Assembly: GCA_963662175.1 (NCBI GenBank)
Contig: OY759225.1
Coordinates: 11,959,601 to 12,023,600 of the forward strand
Source of the DNA: Aradus depressus
Taxonomy: Eukaryota; Arthropoda; Insecta; Hemiptera; Aradidae
DNA: 64,000 bases
Direction of reading: 5' to 3'
Below the pieces are notes generated by a model. It saw only the letters and a program-made list of their open reading frames with translations, was not told where the DNA came from and searched no databases. A program made the translations under genes and the position numbers. Below, one piece after another: positions 41,725 through 53,464 of the stretch (its first letter is position 1; each line of letters begins with the position of its first letter).

Positions 41725-42365
41725 GGGTTTTCGAGTTGTCTCACCCTCCTCTCTCAATCCACCCTTTCCTTTGACTTGATATGACTGAAAATTGTTACGC
41801 GTGGTCCTTGAGGGGTTCTTGACATAATATGTTATATATTATGTCAATATTTTCATTCTATTGGGGTTACTATGTCCACAGACATGCATACAGAAATGGC
41901 ATTCCCCCTCCCCCTCCCCTCCACCCCCGATCAGAAATTTGATGTTCAGTTTTTAACAGAATTTTATATTTTTCGACCCCTTGATTCCAAAAATGAAAAA
42001 AAAAATGTTGTCTGTGAACTCGTTAACTCACTATAGAATGAATGTATCGGCATGAAATTTTATGTATCCAGAACCCCAAAAGGATAATGATTTTCAGCCA
42101 AATCGACCGAAGTGTCTGGGAACAGAGGAGGGGTTCTTTTTGTTTCGTATTTACAAATAGATATTTACAACTGTATACAAAATGAATACAAAAAGCAAGA
42201 AGTCAATCAATTATTGATTTTTAGTCCAAATGACTAAGAAAATACATTGCTGATGATTCACCGACATTTTAGTTTTTTTTTAAATTTTTGGAATCAGGGT
42301 TTTGGAAAACATGAAATTTTGGTAAAAACAATATCGAAATTCGACCGATTGTAACTTCACGGTAA
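41725..42365. repeat. Family B cluster, mixed orientations
   Basis: Forward (tgacttgatatgactgaaaa, tattctattggggttac), then reverse (cggcatgaaattttatgtat, gattttcagccaaatcg), then mixed ends (gatgattcaccgacatttta, ggaaaacatgaaattttgg). Confidence 0.6.
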
Positions 42366-42866
42366 GTAAAACTCTATTGCTGTGTATGATATGAAGTTCT
42401 GGGCTCTATCGGCTCTGGTTTTGGGTTACAATCTGAAGTGACTATACTAGAATGACATAGAATTGCTTAGGTTGTATCTCAAAAGTCTAGGAAGGAAGAA
42501 AGCGCTGGCCGAAGTAGAACCATCTTGGGGGCGTGGTCAGGAGGGTGTGGGGCGGCCGCCATCTTGCTCTTTAGACCTTGTGCCAAAACATACTCATTTC
42601 CCCTACTAGCCGATGTTGAGAGGATATCCAAAATGAAGACAGAACGAGGAGTTCTGTGTAACATGTGGGGCTAGGAGATGAAGTAGCCAACTGGAGAGTA
42701 CGTGGGACTAGAGGGTCGACTAGGGGGTCACTATTCGGGGGAAACGGACCCCTATTGATATACACGTTTAGCAAGAGGGGTCACAGCACGTCTTATGGGG
42801 TACATTATTCTATATATCAGGGAATCATTCTTTCAATATCTTCGTGGAGATTTCTCACTTTTTTGT
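42366..42866. other. GC-richer unassigned stretch
   Basis: Includes gcggccgcc at 42551 and overlapping short frames on both strands; none recognisable. Confidence 0.35.
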
Positions 42867-43100
42867 AATATCCCGGATTTAAAAAGTATACCAGAGTTAT
42901 ACAGTCAAAATCGTCTATAACGACGAGGGGTTAGGAAAATCTGGTCCTTATAATTAGTGGTCGTTATAATAACTTTTTTGTAATATCCCGGATATACCGG
43001 ATATAACAGAGTTATACAGTCAAAATCGTCTATAACGACCTCCAAGGGGTTAGGAAAATCTGGTCGTTTTAACTGTCTATAACTGGGCCGTTAGTAGAAA
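42867..43100. repeat. Duplicated MITE-like end, about 115 bp apart
   Basis: tacagtcaaaatcgtctata occurs at about 42901 and 43017, each followed by a similar gggttaggaaaatctggtc block. The cagt...tataacga form and TA context resemble Tigger/pogo-like ends, but no matching opposite end was found. Confidence 0.5.
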
Positions 43101-43211
43101 CATTTTTCTTTGATGAGCCTTAAACCATTGCAGATTTATTATTTATTCTTTTTGTTTTAATTATTATTAATTCAATTATTTAAATTTTATATTTATTTAA
43201 TTTTACATAAT

Positions 43212-43225
43212 TTTCTTCACACAAT
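43212..43225. repeat. Target-site duplication of the jockey insertion
   Basis: tttcttcacacaat here and at 44387-44400. Confidence 0.9.
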
Positions 43226-44386
43226 ATATAAAAGACTTCTTACATATCTAGGAGGCACCATACCGACCCACCAATTTGGGTTCAAAGCCAAACACTCTGC
43301 GGTTCAGCAGCTCCAGCGGGTGACCGAGACGATTGTCCACGGCTTCGAGGCGAAGAAGTACACCACCGCCGTATTCTTGGAAGTAGACTTTGACACCGTT
43401 TGGTGTCAGGGGCTGTTGTACAAACTGAAGAAAAGCCTGGCACCCAAATGCATTGTCGAACTTATAACGTCTTTTCTCCACGGCAGAACGTTTCAAGTTA
43501 AAGTGGGCAATGCAATGAGCGATCAGAAAAGAATAACAGCTGGGGTCCCTCAAGGTACTATTCTGAGCCCCCTGCTTTTCAGTTTGTACACCCAAGACAT
43601 CCCCGAAACTCCCACGGCGACATTAGCCACCTATGCTGATGATACAATGATCGCCTGTCAGCATAGCGTCCTCTCCGTCGCCATTGAACAGCTCCAGAAA
43701 GCCCTGACAGACGTTCCTCTATGGTTTTCAAAATCGAGACTCAAACTTAACATAGAGAAGACCGAAGCTAAAATCTTCGCTCTCCGCAGATTCTCCATAG
43801 AAGAACAACGTCAGCTGCAAATTGATGACCTCCCAATTCTCTGGAATCCTAAGGACCAGGGTGTCCGCTATCTTGGAGTACTTTTGGATACACGACTCAC
43901 ATGGAAACTACACATTAACAGAAAACTACAGCTAGCATATTCACGACTCAATACCCTCTATCCTCTCATAAACAGAAACACGCCACTTAAACACACATGT
44001 ACTATTCTGCTATACAAGACACTCCTACTTCCACTTCTAACATACGCCTGTCCAGTCTGGATCGGTACCAGCAACACTAACATGAAACGATTACAAACAT
44101 TTCAAAATAAAGTACTCCGAATAGCAACAAACGCACCCTGGTTTGTCAGGAATCACAAAATCCACGAAGAACTGGGAGTTCCTCTTTTTGCAGCTCACAT
44201 TGAGAAGCTTGTGAAGAATCAGCCCTTGTGCATTGTTCCGGGGCTGTACACTACAGTCTAGGAGCGCCTACTCCTGGGAGGCGACTCAAACAAAGACTGT
44301 ACCAGGACTTTCTATTTTAAACCCTTCCTTGTATTATATATTTGTGTAAAGCATAATTGTGCTGGCCCAAATAAATGTTGTTGTTG
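43226..44386 (+). mobile_element. 5'-truncated jockey-clade LINE bounded by a 14-bp TSD
   Basis: Insertion of 1161 bp between identical duplications. It contains about 330 codons of RT and thumb, a short 3'UTR, and ends aaataaatgttgttgttg, i.e. a polyadenylation signal plus a (TTG)n tail. The family is close to the minus-strand copy at 4260-6600. Confidence 0.9.
43263..44261 (+). pseudogene. Jockey-clade reverse transcriptase fragment
   Basis: An open frame from the insertion's 5' side to a stop at 44261. RT motifs: HQFGFKAKHSAVQQLQRVTE, a shortened FLEVDFDTVW (one to three residues missing against the usual FLD...AFDTVW), AGVPQGTILSPLLFSLY and the catalytic YADD. Then LNIEKTEAKIF, YLGVLLDTRLTWK and APWFVRN. 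N-terminal RT motifs, endonuclease and ORF1 are absent through truncation. The loss near the first catalytic Asp region makes activity unlikely. Confidence 0.88.
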
Positions 44387-44400
44387 TTTCTTCACACAAT

Positions 44401-44639
44401 CCCTCTTGATTTCACGTGGCAACTACTCTATTACGTATTATTATATTTATAATGAAAATAAAATGATCAATTTTTTTAAATTATACGAATACAATTTTTC
44501 CAATCATTTCCGTTTTATTTATTTTTATTATTCGTCATCATTTTCTTTATTGTTTTCTTTACTTGTTGTTTTGAGTACCTGACATTGTACATCCTCCGGA
44601 TCATTACTCAAATATAATATGAAATAATATTTTCTTATA
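44401..44639. other. Intronic AT-rich stretch
   Basis: Nothing recognised. Confidence 0.4.
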
Positions 44640-44830
44640 TGAAACACGACTTTTATATGATGTTTATTTAATTTTTTTTGAACAATAAGAAAATAATTTT
44701 GAATAACAAAAAAGAATAGGAAATAAACCAGAAGACATAAAGAGAGAAGTATAAGACTGTAGGTAATTAATGTTAACCGGAACTTAATTTATACTTTTAA
44801 TATTGTAATGGAAAGTAACGTTAATAAACT
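44640..44830 (+). repeat. Dispersed repeat D, inverted partner at 61205-61430
   Basis: Shares ggaaataaaccagaagacat, agagagaagtataagactgt and gtaatggaaagtaacgttaa with the complement of the partner. Class unknown; possibly a LINE 3'UTR. Confidence 0.75.
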
Positions 44831-45014
44831 AAACAGAGAGAAGTTAAGGCTAACGAAGAGTTGCTTTTATTGTCTTAGGGGGAGGCCTTGTGGTATATTT
44901 TTTATTCAAGCTCAGAAAATGGACTTCCATTTTCATCTTCATTAGCTGAAGGTTCACTGGTTAATATTCGAACAGATTGGGATCAATATCAGACAAGAAA
45001 AATGTGCTTTTAAA

Positions 45015-45120
45015 CATTTTCTTAATTTGTGTACTTCCTCAGTATAAATTAATCAAAAAAGAAGAATACATTAGAACTTATGAATTATCATACTAAATTT
45101 TGTATCGATACATTTATTAC
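45015..45120 (+). repeat. Family B repeat fragment
   Basis: cttcctcagtataaattaat and tcgatacatttattac, forward order; interrupted by the SINE at 45132 and resumed at 45345. Confidence 0.55.
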
Positions 45121-45131
45121 ATGTTAATTGT

Positions 45132-45344
45132 TATGACTCATGCCCGGTCTTTAACTACAAGGTCATATCGCCTACTACCAGAGCGCTCTTTTGTTACTCT
45201 GGTGGACATGAGCCCTCCTCTACTATGGGAGTCCAAATTTGTGCATTGTACAGGCTCGGGACCATCGGTGGACGTGGTTAAGTCTATTTTACCTCCCCGA
45301 TAAAAAAAACTAGCATGCATACCACTGAGCTATCGGCGCTCTCA
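45132..45344 (-). repeat. SINE (family A) inserted in family B
   Basis: 3' end tatgactcatgcccgg, body with a large deletion of the core, head gagctatcggcgctctc. Family B blocks lie on both sides. Confidence 0.8.
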
Positions 45345-45790
45345 CATTCATTACAGCGGCAGTTTGTGTAACCTCCCTCAATCCTCTCTTTCTCTTTGGC
45401 GATTTAACTGAAAATTGATGGGTCCATATGGGTTTTTTCCATGTATAAAATTTCGTGTCGATATATTTATTGTATCGGGAGTTATAGTTATAGTTCGCAG
45501 AACACTCTTTTTTTTTTATTTTTTGGAATCGCAGGGAGTTGGAAAATATGACATTTCTGTGAAAACTCAACTTCGAAATTTCGACCATTACATAACTTCT
45601 TCTATACTTCAAATAGTTGGGCATGAAAGTGACTATTCCTTCGTTTGAAAAACTTAAATCAATCAATTCTAATTGGTTTTATTTGATTTTCTCATATCTC
45701 TAGGAAGTATTGTAATCTTGCGAGAATCCGAGATCGAATTTTCATAGGAATTTCACGTTTCAAGTTCCTCTGAAAACTAACATCGGGACT
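45345..45790 (+). repeat. Family B repeat, right part
   Basis: ttcattacagcggcagttt, ttaactgaaaattgatgg, tttcgtgtcgatatatttat, tggaaaatatgacatttctg and atttcgaccattacataac. Confidence 0.65.
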
Positions 45791-46010
45791 GAAAAGGGTT
45801 GAAATGTTAAGGAAGGGAACTGAAGGGCATGGAACTAAAGAAAGGGACTGACCTATAGACTTAGCTGAAGGGCTAAAGAAGGGTTATAGAACTAAGAAAG
45901 GGACTGAAAAATAATTATAGGCCTAACATGGGGACTGAAAAGGGTTGAAGAGTTAAGAAAGGGAACTGAAGGGCATAGAATTAATAAAGGGACTGACCTA
46001 TAGACAGCAG
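45785..46010. repeat. Two-unit degenerate repeat, about 148 bp apart
   Basis: gactgaaaagggttgaa ... aagggaactgaagggcat occurs at 45787 and 45935, with shorter echoes of aagggactga between. Confidence 0.75.
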
Positions 46011-46221
46011 AAGAAAAGTTAAAAGATGGAAGGGGGAATTAAATGATAGAATAGTTGAGGGTTTTAATGAAATGGCGGGAATCTTTTTGTTGGTTTTAAT
46101 GAGGCGGCTATTGAACGAGAGAAAGACGCTGACATCTTAGAAGATCTAGGAGTTTTGCATTAATCAAGCAACTAACTTCGATGTAAAAAACGCCCACCAA
46201 TATAGCTAACTGCATATAAAA

Positions 46222-46405
46222 GCATGCTGTCCTTCGGATGGGACATTAACCGAGACTGCACGATTGTAGGTAGTGAAGAAACACTATCCGAGGTGACTAA
46301 ATATGGTAGGCAAAATTTAGGACTCCCATAGTAGAGTCAGGCTCATGTAGTAGGCGATATGACCTCGTAGTTAAAGCCCGGCCATGAGTCATAATAACTA
46401 ACTAT
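46222..46405 (+). repeat. SINE (family A), 3' part
   Basis: Core tgtccttcggatgggacatt to catgagtcataataactaac. The tail here is AACTA-like rather than CCTAA-like. Confidence 0.75.
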
Positions 46406-46547
46406 AACATTTGATGTCAAAATGTCGTTATATAGAACAGGGTACCCGCGAAGCAATTTTCAAGTATCTAAATTTTAAATTTTAGAATTTAGTGAATGGA
46501 AATAGCTTCTCATTATTGAGAAAATGTGCTCGTGTTGTTTCTTTTTA

Positions 46548-46800
46548 ACCCCCGACGCAAAAGGAGGGATGTTATAAGTTTGAAGCCTTTGTCTGTCTGT
46601 GTGTCTGTGGCAGCGTAGCTCCAAGAGGGCTGAACCGATTTCAAAGAGTTTTTTTTTTGTTTCAAAAGCTGTTATTTGCAAGATGGTTTGCCATGTTTGG
46701 TGGAAATCCGATATGTCGTTTCCAAGGTATTCAGATTTCATGAGAGCCTGTGTAGAGATCTCGGCCTCTATTACAGCTAGAGACTTGGAGTTTGAGCTCA
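46548..46800 (+). repeat. Non-autonomous repeat end of unassigned class
   Basis: cccccgacgcaaaaggaggg, atgttataagtttga, a tgtctgtctgtgtgtctg run, then gtagctccaagagggctgaa and ccgatttca. I recall similar ends as widespread in arthropod genomes, but cannot assign a class. C-run at about 46820-46838. Confidence 0.5.
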
Positions 46801-46879
46801 AATGTTTATAAGGCCAATCCCCCTCCCCCCCCCCCCCCCAATCCTCCCCTTAAGCCCATCAAGCCCCCCCGCCTTCTCA

Positions 46880-47791
46880 AAAAAAAAAAGTCCTCCCCAC
46901 CAACGTTTCAATAATAAAAAATGAATGAACAAAACCATTTTTGTTGTGTCGGAGGTTTTGTAAATTTTTTATTTAATGCTTTCTAATATGAAATACTTAA
47001 AATCAAATACCGATCAAGCTTCACTGATGCTCATTTGAGCCAATGCCTGAGAACTGAGAATTCAACTTATGTGCCACATTACAACAAGTTGTAATGAAGA
47101 AATAGTAAATCAATAAATAGCGGACGACAATGAGTTATTTCTGATGCTCCAGCCATTATTTTTACAAATTTCCTTTGTAGTCTAAATAAGTGGACATTTC
47201 TTGGAGCAGAGCTTACTATAGTTAAGCTGAAATAGTCCATAATAAAATTGTTTCATGACATTTCGGTCCACAACCTCCTCTCCTATAGCGATATCAGTTA
47301 CATTTAGACATTTAGCGCGATACAAGTGAGAATGGTTTGTTTGTTGCACATTCAATGTATATTTTAAAATTATGTATTTTGTATCATCACAGTATACTGC
47401 TTTTTTGTTTATAAAATAAATATTGAAAAGACAATCTCTTGATTCATTAGAACTTTTGTTTGGTAGTTTAAAATATATTTTTTCAAAAGAATTTCCTACA
47501 TAAAAAAATGAGAAAGACGTATGTATAACATCTATTCATGCACAAGTCTCATTTTTAAAGATTTCCTACTTTTTAATTAAAACTTTATTTTATTTTCCTC
47601 ATTATATATTTTCTAAATAGTTTTTTTTTTCCATTATTTTATGAAGTTCATTTTCTTTTTCTCTATTCATGAAGATATAAGTTGAATAAATAAGTATATG
47701 ATGTCCTATTTCCTAAGGGTTGTTTCAGAGATTTTCTTCGCCTAGATTCCAAAGACAGATATATAGAGATTTCCTATCCTGAATTATATAG
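46880..47791. other. Intronic AT-rich stretch
   Basis: No gene or named repeat seen. Confidence 0.4.
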
Positions 47792-47882
47792 AGTAATAAA
47801 CTAAGGGCTTCGACTGGGTTTCAAACCAGCGATCATGAGCCCAGTAAGCAAGCATGCATACCACTGAGCTACCGGCACTCCT
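47792..47882 (-). repeat. SINE (family A) head next to a splice acceptor
   Basis: B-box gggtttcaaaccagcg and head gagctaccggcactcc; it ends 55 bp upstream of the last host exon. Confidence 0.75.
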
Positions 47883-47937
47883 GATTTTTTTATTAGATAT
47901 GTAAACTGTAAATAATCTATAACTTTTCTGTTGACAG

Positions 47938-48092
47938 GTTCTTGGGAAAAAAAATTAATCAGCTACAGAGATTGGTTTTTGGCCAGCGACAACATCAAAA
48001 CTGACGAATCAAAGCGAGTTGGAAAATGCCGCTATGAAAATCCAGAAACCTTTGGCCATCAGGGCAGCTTCAGAAAAATCGAAGTCGACTAA
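47938..48092 (+). CDS. CRAL-TRIO lipid-transfer protein, last coding exon
   Basis: Follows ttgacag. Its first two bases complete a Cys codon with the exon at 31184-31286; 50 further codons precede TAA at 48090-48092. It encodes SWEKKLISYRDWFLASDNIK, then DESKRVGKCR and TFGHQGSFRKIEVD. A 'W...dwf...d...de.kR ... fG..GSFR.L..D' C-terminus is diagnostic of the insect/vertebrate TTPA-CRALBP-like branch. The gene therefore looks intact in its visible half. Confidence 0.92.
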
Positions 48093-48240
48093 TAAATAAA
48101 AACATGACTACTCACATTTGTATATATTATTTCTATTCTTCTCTGTAAATATTTATATTTAATTATATTTTTATAAATTAAAATATATATATTATTTGAA
48201 TACCGACAAGAGCAATGTTTGTTTTAAATGGGCTTTGAAC
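48093..48240 (+). terminator. Host gene 3'UTR, AT-rich
   Basis: AATAAA overlaps the stop region (48091-48096) and is too close to be the likely poly(A) signal. The following about 100 bases are AT-rich, with aaattaaaat-type variants; the exact cleavage site cannot be placed. Confidence 0.4.
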
Positions 48241-48489
48241 GTTAAGTTGGTGGATATTCTGGGAGAGGTTTTTTTATTTTGTTTTTGATGTTTTATAATT
48301 AATTTTTAACAATTAAACCTTACGGTTTTATGCTGTATATTATCTTTCCTTTTTATTTAAGTAATTACAGTTAATTTCATGTTTACAAAATGAAATTCGA
48401 AGGATAATGAGACAAATTAATGCAGTTTGGTCAATGTACAACTTCATGTTTTATTTCTGACTATTAAGTTGACAAATGAATATATTGTG

Positions 48490-48603
48490 GAAATTTGTTA
48501 TAAATAAATTAAAGAAGCTTATTTTTAATATTTTGTGTATTTAAATATGTTTTATATAAAGTACCGGTTTCGGAATTATATCATCGGCAGCTTTAGTTAT
48601 GAA
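48490..48603 (-). repeat. Penelope-like end, right part interrupted by a hAT-like element
   Basis: taccggtttcgg at 48562 and tcggcag at 48584-48590 form a diverged hammerhead-like core (CTGCCGA ... GAA, ACCGGT, A). It continues after the insertion at 49394. Confidence 0.6.
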
Positions 48604-49393
48604 TAGGGCCCGGAATTCGTGCAGTAAAAAAAACGTGCAATAAAATGGCCAAAACGTGCAAAAATGTGCAACAAAAAATAAAATCCTGCAATTAACTGTT
48701 CTGCGAAAAACAAAATTGGAACTAATTTGTAAATTAAATAATTCTTTTTTCATCATAAAATTTGGTAGGGTTTAAAAATAAATCTATAAAAGACCTGAAG
48801 GAATTTATTTATAAAAAATATTTACTGACAACACAATTTTTTTTTTATCTCCATGTTTTAATTACAAAATCATATATGTATAAATTTTTGATAAAAAAAA
48901 ATACTAGAGATATCTAAAATACAAAACCGTTCACCACATTTCTTGAGGACGAGAATTTGACTTCAATTAAATTGATATACATTTTTTACTTAAGCATTTG
49001 TTGCGTTAAAATTTCAAAGTTCTTGTCTAAAAAATGTGCCTGCTGTCTCTAAATATGTGTTTTGGCTGGGAAAACTATCTCTCGACGCTGACGTTATAGA
49101 TCCAATTCAATATCTTCACCATTTTTTGAGTTGGTTGTACCCGAGGTTTTTTTCTCATAACTGTTGTAAATTTGTCGAATAACAAATGTTTACATTTTCA
49201 AACTTACAAGTAAATTATCTAATTATGACAAAATATGCAATTTTGTGCAGTAAAAACCTAAAACGTGCAATTTCTTGAAAAATAAAATGTATGTATATTA
49301 ATCAGGATGCCTTAAATTCGTGAAAATAAATTGTTATTTAATGATTTCAAGCAAGCGAAAAAAAAATGCAATTGCATGGGAATCCGGGCTCTA
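48604..49393. mobile_element. hAT-like non-autonomous element, 790 bp, about 8-bp TSD
   Basis: Inverted ends TAGGGCCCGGAATTCGTG and, on the other strand of the right end, TAGAGCCCGGATTCCCATG. Flanks gttatgaa (48596-48603) and tttatgaa (49394-49401) differ at one base. Interior has repeated aacgtgcaa; no transposase frame. Confidence 0.7.
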
Positions 49394-49470
49394 TTTATGA
49401 ACTAAGTCAGTTTGCTGACTGCTAAGAGTGTGGGAATTTCAACTTGAAAATCCCCGTCGGTGTAGAGTTA
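49394..49470 (-). repeat. Penelope-like end, continuation
   Basis: atgaactaagtcagtttgct matches the arms of the hairpin at 18958-19933 (for example near 19070). Confidence 0.65.
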
Positions 49471-50601
49471 GAAATTGGTTTGAAAAATTTTCTTCTGGAA
49501 ATATATTCTGTTTTCTAATAACAGTGATAAAAATGAAACTAAAATTTAAGAAAAAGTATCAATTTTAGACTATTATTAGACAAGCAAGAAAATATTTTAC
49601 CCCAAACAAATTCTTGACATGTTTAGCGACAATGATTTCCAAAGTTGAATTTCCAACCCATTTCCTTACCTGATTTATATGAATGGTTCACATCATAACA
49701 TTTTGAGGCCATTTTTGTTTAACAAATTTTACTGTTGAAGTTGTTGTTCTCAAATCAATGAAATACTTTGAAAATGTTTAGACAATACAATTTTGTATTT
49801 AAAATTAACGCATTTAACAACTAAAAGGACTAGAAAATACTCGAAAATTCTGGATTGAGTTACTTCACTCGTACTCAAAGTCATGGAAAATATATCATAT
49901 TTTTTACTACAATAAAAAAAATTATTTTTCTCAAAATTTACTTCATTTTCTTTTTTTTTACAAAAATCTTAATTATTATTTTTCACGAGGTAACGTAGAT
50001 AAGTTTCGCCCAGAGGAGGAGGCCTTGAAAATTCCTTGAAAAGGCCTCAGATATTTGTTCTAACATTTTAAACATTTCTACATTTATTGCACTTATAAAA
50101 TTAATGAGCAACATATTATAATATAACATATAAAATAGTTATATTATATCTAAAATAATTATTTGGAATAAATTTTAAGGGGCTAAAAAAAATTAGTATG
50201 TAATTTATGTACCTATTTATTAAGAAATAAAATTTTAAAAATTATTTTAAATTATGGTTCAAAGCCCTAGAATTCTTATTAATATATTATTATAAGTTAA
50301 TATTATTACAGTATAATTGTAATTAATTTTCTTATTTTTGTTAATATAAATAAATAATTGCTGTCAGCCTCATTTCTTTTGTTTTTATTATAATTGTTTA
50401 CCTACTATTTAGCCCTCATTATTCTCTATTTTTTTTTTTTAATAAATAGGTAGAGCCTTTATTTTTTAAAGTAGCATGTTGCGACTACATGACTTTGTTA
50501 TTCCAACCTCCCTTCTCAAAATCATTTCATACGGGCATGGGTATAAGTAATGAAATAGCGTCAGTGGTATTTTTTTGTTGTACTGCGTAATTTTGAAAGT
50601 G
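49471..50601. other. AT-rich intergenic stretch
   Basis: No gene or recognised repeat. Confidence 0.4.
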
Positions 50602-50613
50602 ACTTTCTTATTA

Positions 50614-50912
50614 GTTAGTTAGTTATAATGACTCATGCCCGGGCTTTAACTATGAGGTCATATCACCTACTACCAGAGCGCTATTTCGTCACTAGTGGAC
50701 ATGAGCCTCACTACTGTGGGAGTCCTAAATTTTTAGGTCATTAACGAGTACCTGACTTCGTATAGGCTCGCTTAACGTGCATCCGAAGGACGGCGTGCTA
50801 AAGTTTAATTTACCTCCCAGATAAAATAAACTAAGGGCCTCGGTCGGGTTTCGAACCCACGATCTTGAGCTCAGAAGGCAAGCACGCATACCACTGAGCT
50901 ACCGGCGCCCTC
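50614..50912 (-). repeat. SINE (family A) with 12-bp TSD
   Basis: actttcttatta flanks it at 50602-50613 and 50914-50925. The head is perfect (tgagctaccggcgccctc); the tail is AACTA-like (gttagttagttataatgac). Two internal deletions shorten it to about 300 bp. Confidence 0.9.
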
Positions 50913-50925
50913 AACTTTCTTATTA

Positions 50926-51790
50926 CCAGTAATGCCAGTATGAAATTATTTTGATTATTATGAAATTATTATTCCTGTTCCAAAATGTTAGATATTTTCC
51001 AACAAGCTTTTCTACCATCGCGCATACGTGAAATTCCTGTTCCAAAATACTTAGTTATTGTAACAGGTACTTTTTGGAGCTGTAACAACTTGTTCCCGTT
51101 CCTTTTAAGGAGCAGTATTGTTTGTCCTCCGTAGACTGCCTTCCTGCATTTGTCTTGAGTATCTCGAATCCGGAACGAGCTGGGCAGGGCTCACTAGTTG
51201 GACTGATCGTATCAAACTAGAAGCACTTTAAACCCAGAGCTGCTGAAGGGGCAGGAGCCGATCTGGGTTAGAGAACAGGATTCAGTTGTTCCCAGGGGCC
51301 CTCTATCACGGATTCCTGATCGCCCAACAGCCCCGGACAGAATCCGCGCTCGCCAGGGACCTATCAAGGTTTGAGGACAGTTAGTACTGCCTAGTAGACT
51401 TAGGTTAACTACCATCATAAATAATAAAATGAATTTAAAAATAATCTTTATTCTGGGACATACGTTCCCTAAGAATAATAATATAAGAAATAAACAAAAG
51501 AATACAAGTATCAATGGATTGAGAATACAGAATACAGAAAAAAGAAAAGAGACATCTAAGAATTAATTAAAGAGATATTAAATGTTATTGGCAGGCGATG
51601 ATTAAAACAATGAAAATAAACTAGACTAGAAAATAATGAAGAAAAAACAAGGTAAGAATAATAATGAAACAATAATCAGTTATTTCTAAATTATAAAAAA
51701 AATCAGAGATCCGAGAGAGAAAAAAAAACATATGATAACCAAGTTATGTTCTAACTGAGCTGATGAGACAGTAGAGTAACAATCTGTCCA
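50926..51790. other. Unassigned intergenic stretch
   Basis: 51200-51420 is GC-richer and open on the minus strand for 100 codons (SGIRDRGPLGTTESC), possibly a LINE remnant; not recognised. Confidence 0.35.
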
Positions 51791-51829
51791 GTGGAGTGAG
51801 AGACTTATAGTAATAATAGTAATAATTTT

Positions 51830-52660
51830 TTTTATTGTTTAAAGGGATCACCCGTATACAATTGAGTCAGTGACCATTACTTTTACAATATTATTGTAAT
51901 AATGCCACATATAAAGGAATACACATATAAAACAATAATGACACATATAAAGGAACCTTTAACTAAATAAATAAATAACAGAAATAAATAAAATAAGTAA
52001 TTACAAATTAATAATAATAATGTAACAAAGACAGTAAATATGGAGTGGGGATGTAGGTGTTGAATATCAAGATAATATGTAAGTGGAAGTACATTATTCA
52101 TTAACAATGAATAATCTAAGTTTCAAAGCGCTGATTAAATAATTAAAAATATTTGAGATATCATCTTTATTATGGGCCAGAAGTATGAAAGTTGGTTCTG
52201 TCTATACTGATACTCTGAGGCAGGAAGTGGCTTCTAATGGGGGAGTATATCGGACAGGATATCTACAGGTCTTCTAATTCATCTTTATTACAGATTGTAC
52301 AAAGTTCTTGGGGATTAAGGGTGTATACATTCTCTGATTTTAAGATAGTACTTGCCAGATAGACGGAGTTGAGCCAGTGCTTTGATGTGTGAGAAAGGAG
52401 CATTCAGGTTTAGGTATGGTTGGAGTTGATCTGGGTTGTAAATATTGGGATAAAAGGAGTTGTATCAGCATTCTAAAAGGTAATATTTATCTTTATTCTC
52501 CAGATGATTCACAAATGCGTCCGAAACCCTGGGCAGAGAGTTTCTTAGCATTACCGGATCCAATATATTTAATAATTCTCCCTCCCCAATTTCATTTAAA
52601 ATGCTTTTTACTTGGGACACCCAATTGAATCTAGTCGCATTTGGCTTCTGTAAGCTTAAT
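51830..52660 (-). pseudogene. LINE 3' end with zinc-knuckle-like C-terminus
   Basis: Broken minus frames near 52400-52270 read LAQLRLSGKYYLK and then CTICNKDELEDL followed by SCPIYSPIRSHFL, a C-x2-C ... C pattern. The 3' end on the minus strand reads gggtgatccctttaaaca then a short A-rich tail near 51835. Confidence 0.6.
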
Positions 52661-53030
52661 TCCCTTAGTTTTATGTAACAAATTTTGGGTTACCTACTAT
52701 TATCCATCTCCAGCAACCTAACTATCCAGTGAAAGACTTATAGGAAGAAATACCTCATAGGAGCTAGCCTCAAGAATAAAAGGTTTGCTGAGTTAGGAAT
52801 AATGAAAGAGTAGGGTCTTAAATGAATGAAAAGTAGAACCATGGCGATAATCACGTCTAGCAAGGCTATTAATAATAACAATAATAATAATAATAATGAA
52901 AGTCTCACCTGTTCTACCCAGACGTTGGTTGTCATTATCTGATTTTTCAGGTTCTGAAACAAATATACATAAATATTAATCTCGCTGTATCAACAAAAAT
53001 AAATAAATTATGTATTCGAAAAGAGCAATA
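52661..53030. other. Intergenic stretch, nothing recognised
   Basis: Contains an (AAT)n run at about 52876-52897. Confidence 0.4.
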
Positions 53031-53034
53031 TCTT

Positions 53035-53330
53035 CTATTGATTTTCAGCTAAATGGCTTAAGGGAAGGAGGGGGGGGGGATTATGCACGTAAAACCCATA
53101 GCATTAATGAATGTATCGATACGAAATTCTATATGTAAATTGAAAATCCCACAATGATGACAACTAACAATTTTCAGCGAATGGAGAGGCCTTACTAGAG
53201 GTGAGGGTTGTACTCAAAAATCTCAATATTGCCGATGTAAAGTACATATTGACACGAAATTTTACCTGTAGATCCAGGACACAATAATGAAGACACCTAA
53301 CGATTTTCAACAAAATCGGCCGAGGGAAAG
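53035..53330 (-). repeat. Family B repeat, two subunits
   Basis: ttgattttcagctaaatgg, gtatcgatacgaaattctat, acaattttcagcgaatgg and tgccgatgtaaagtacat. Confidence 0.65.
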
Positions 53331-53464
53331 AAGCAATTATTGTCTATTCGTATATAATTTAATATATATATATTTAAAAATAAATATATTATACATATAT
53401 TTAATATATATGTATAATATGAATAAAAAGGGGAAGAAATTCAGTTTCCAAATTTTGTTGGAGA

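Noticed and set aside
51212..51514. 100-codon minus-strand frame as a membrane protein
   Set aside because: Hydrophobic start comes from AT-rich DNA, the rest is Gly/Arg-rich without a known domain; more likely a retroelement relic.
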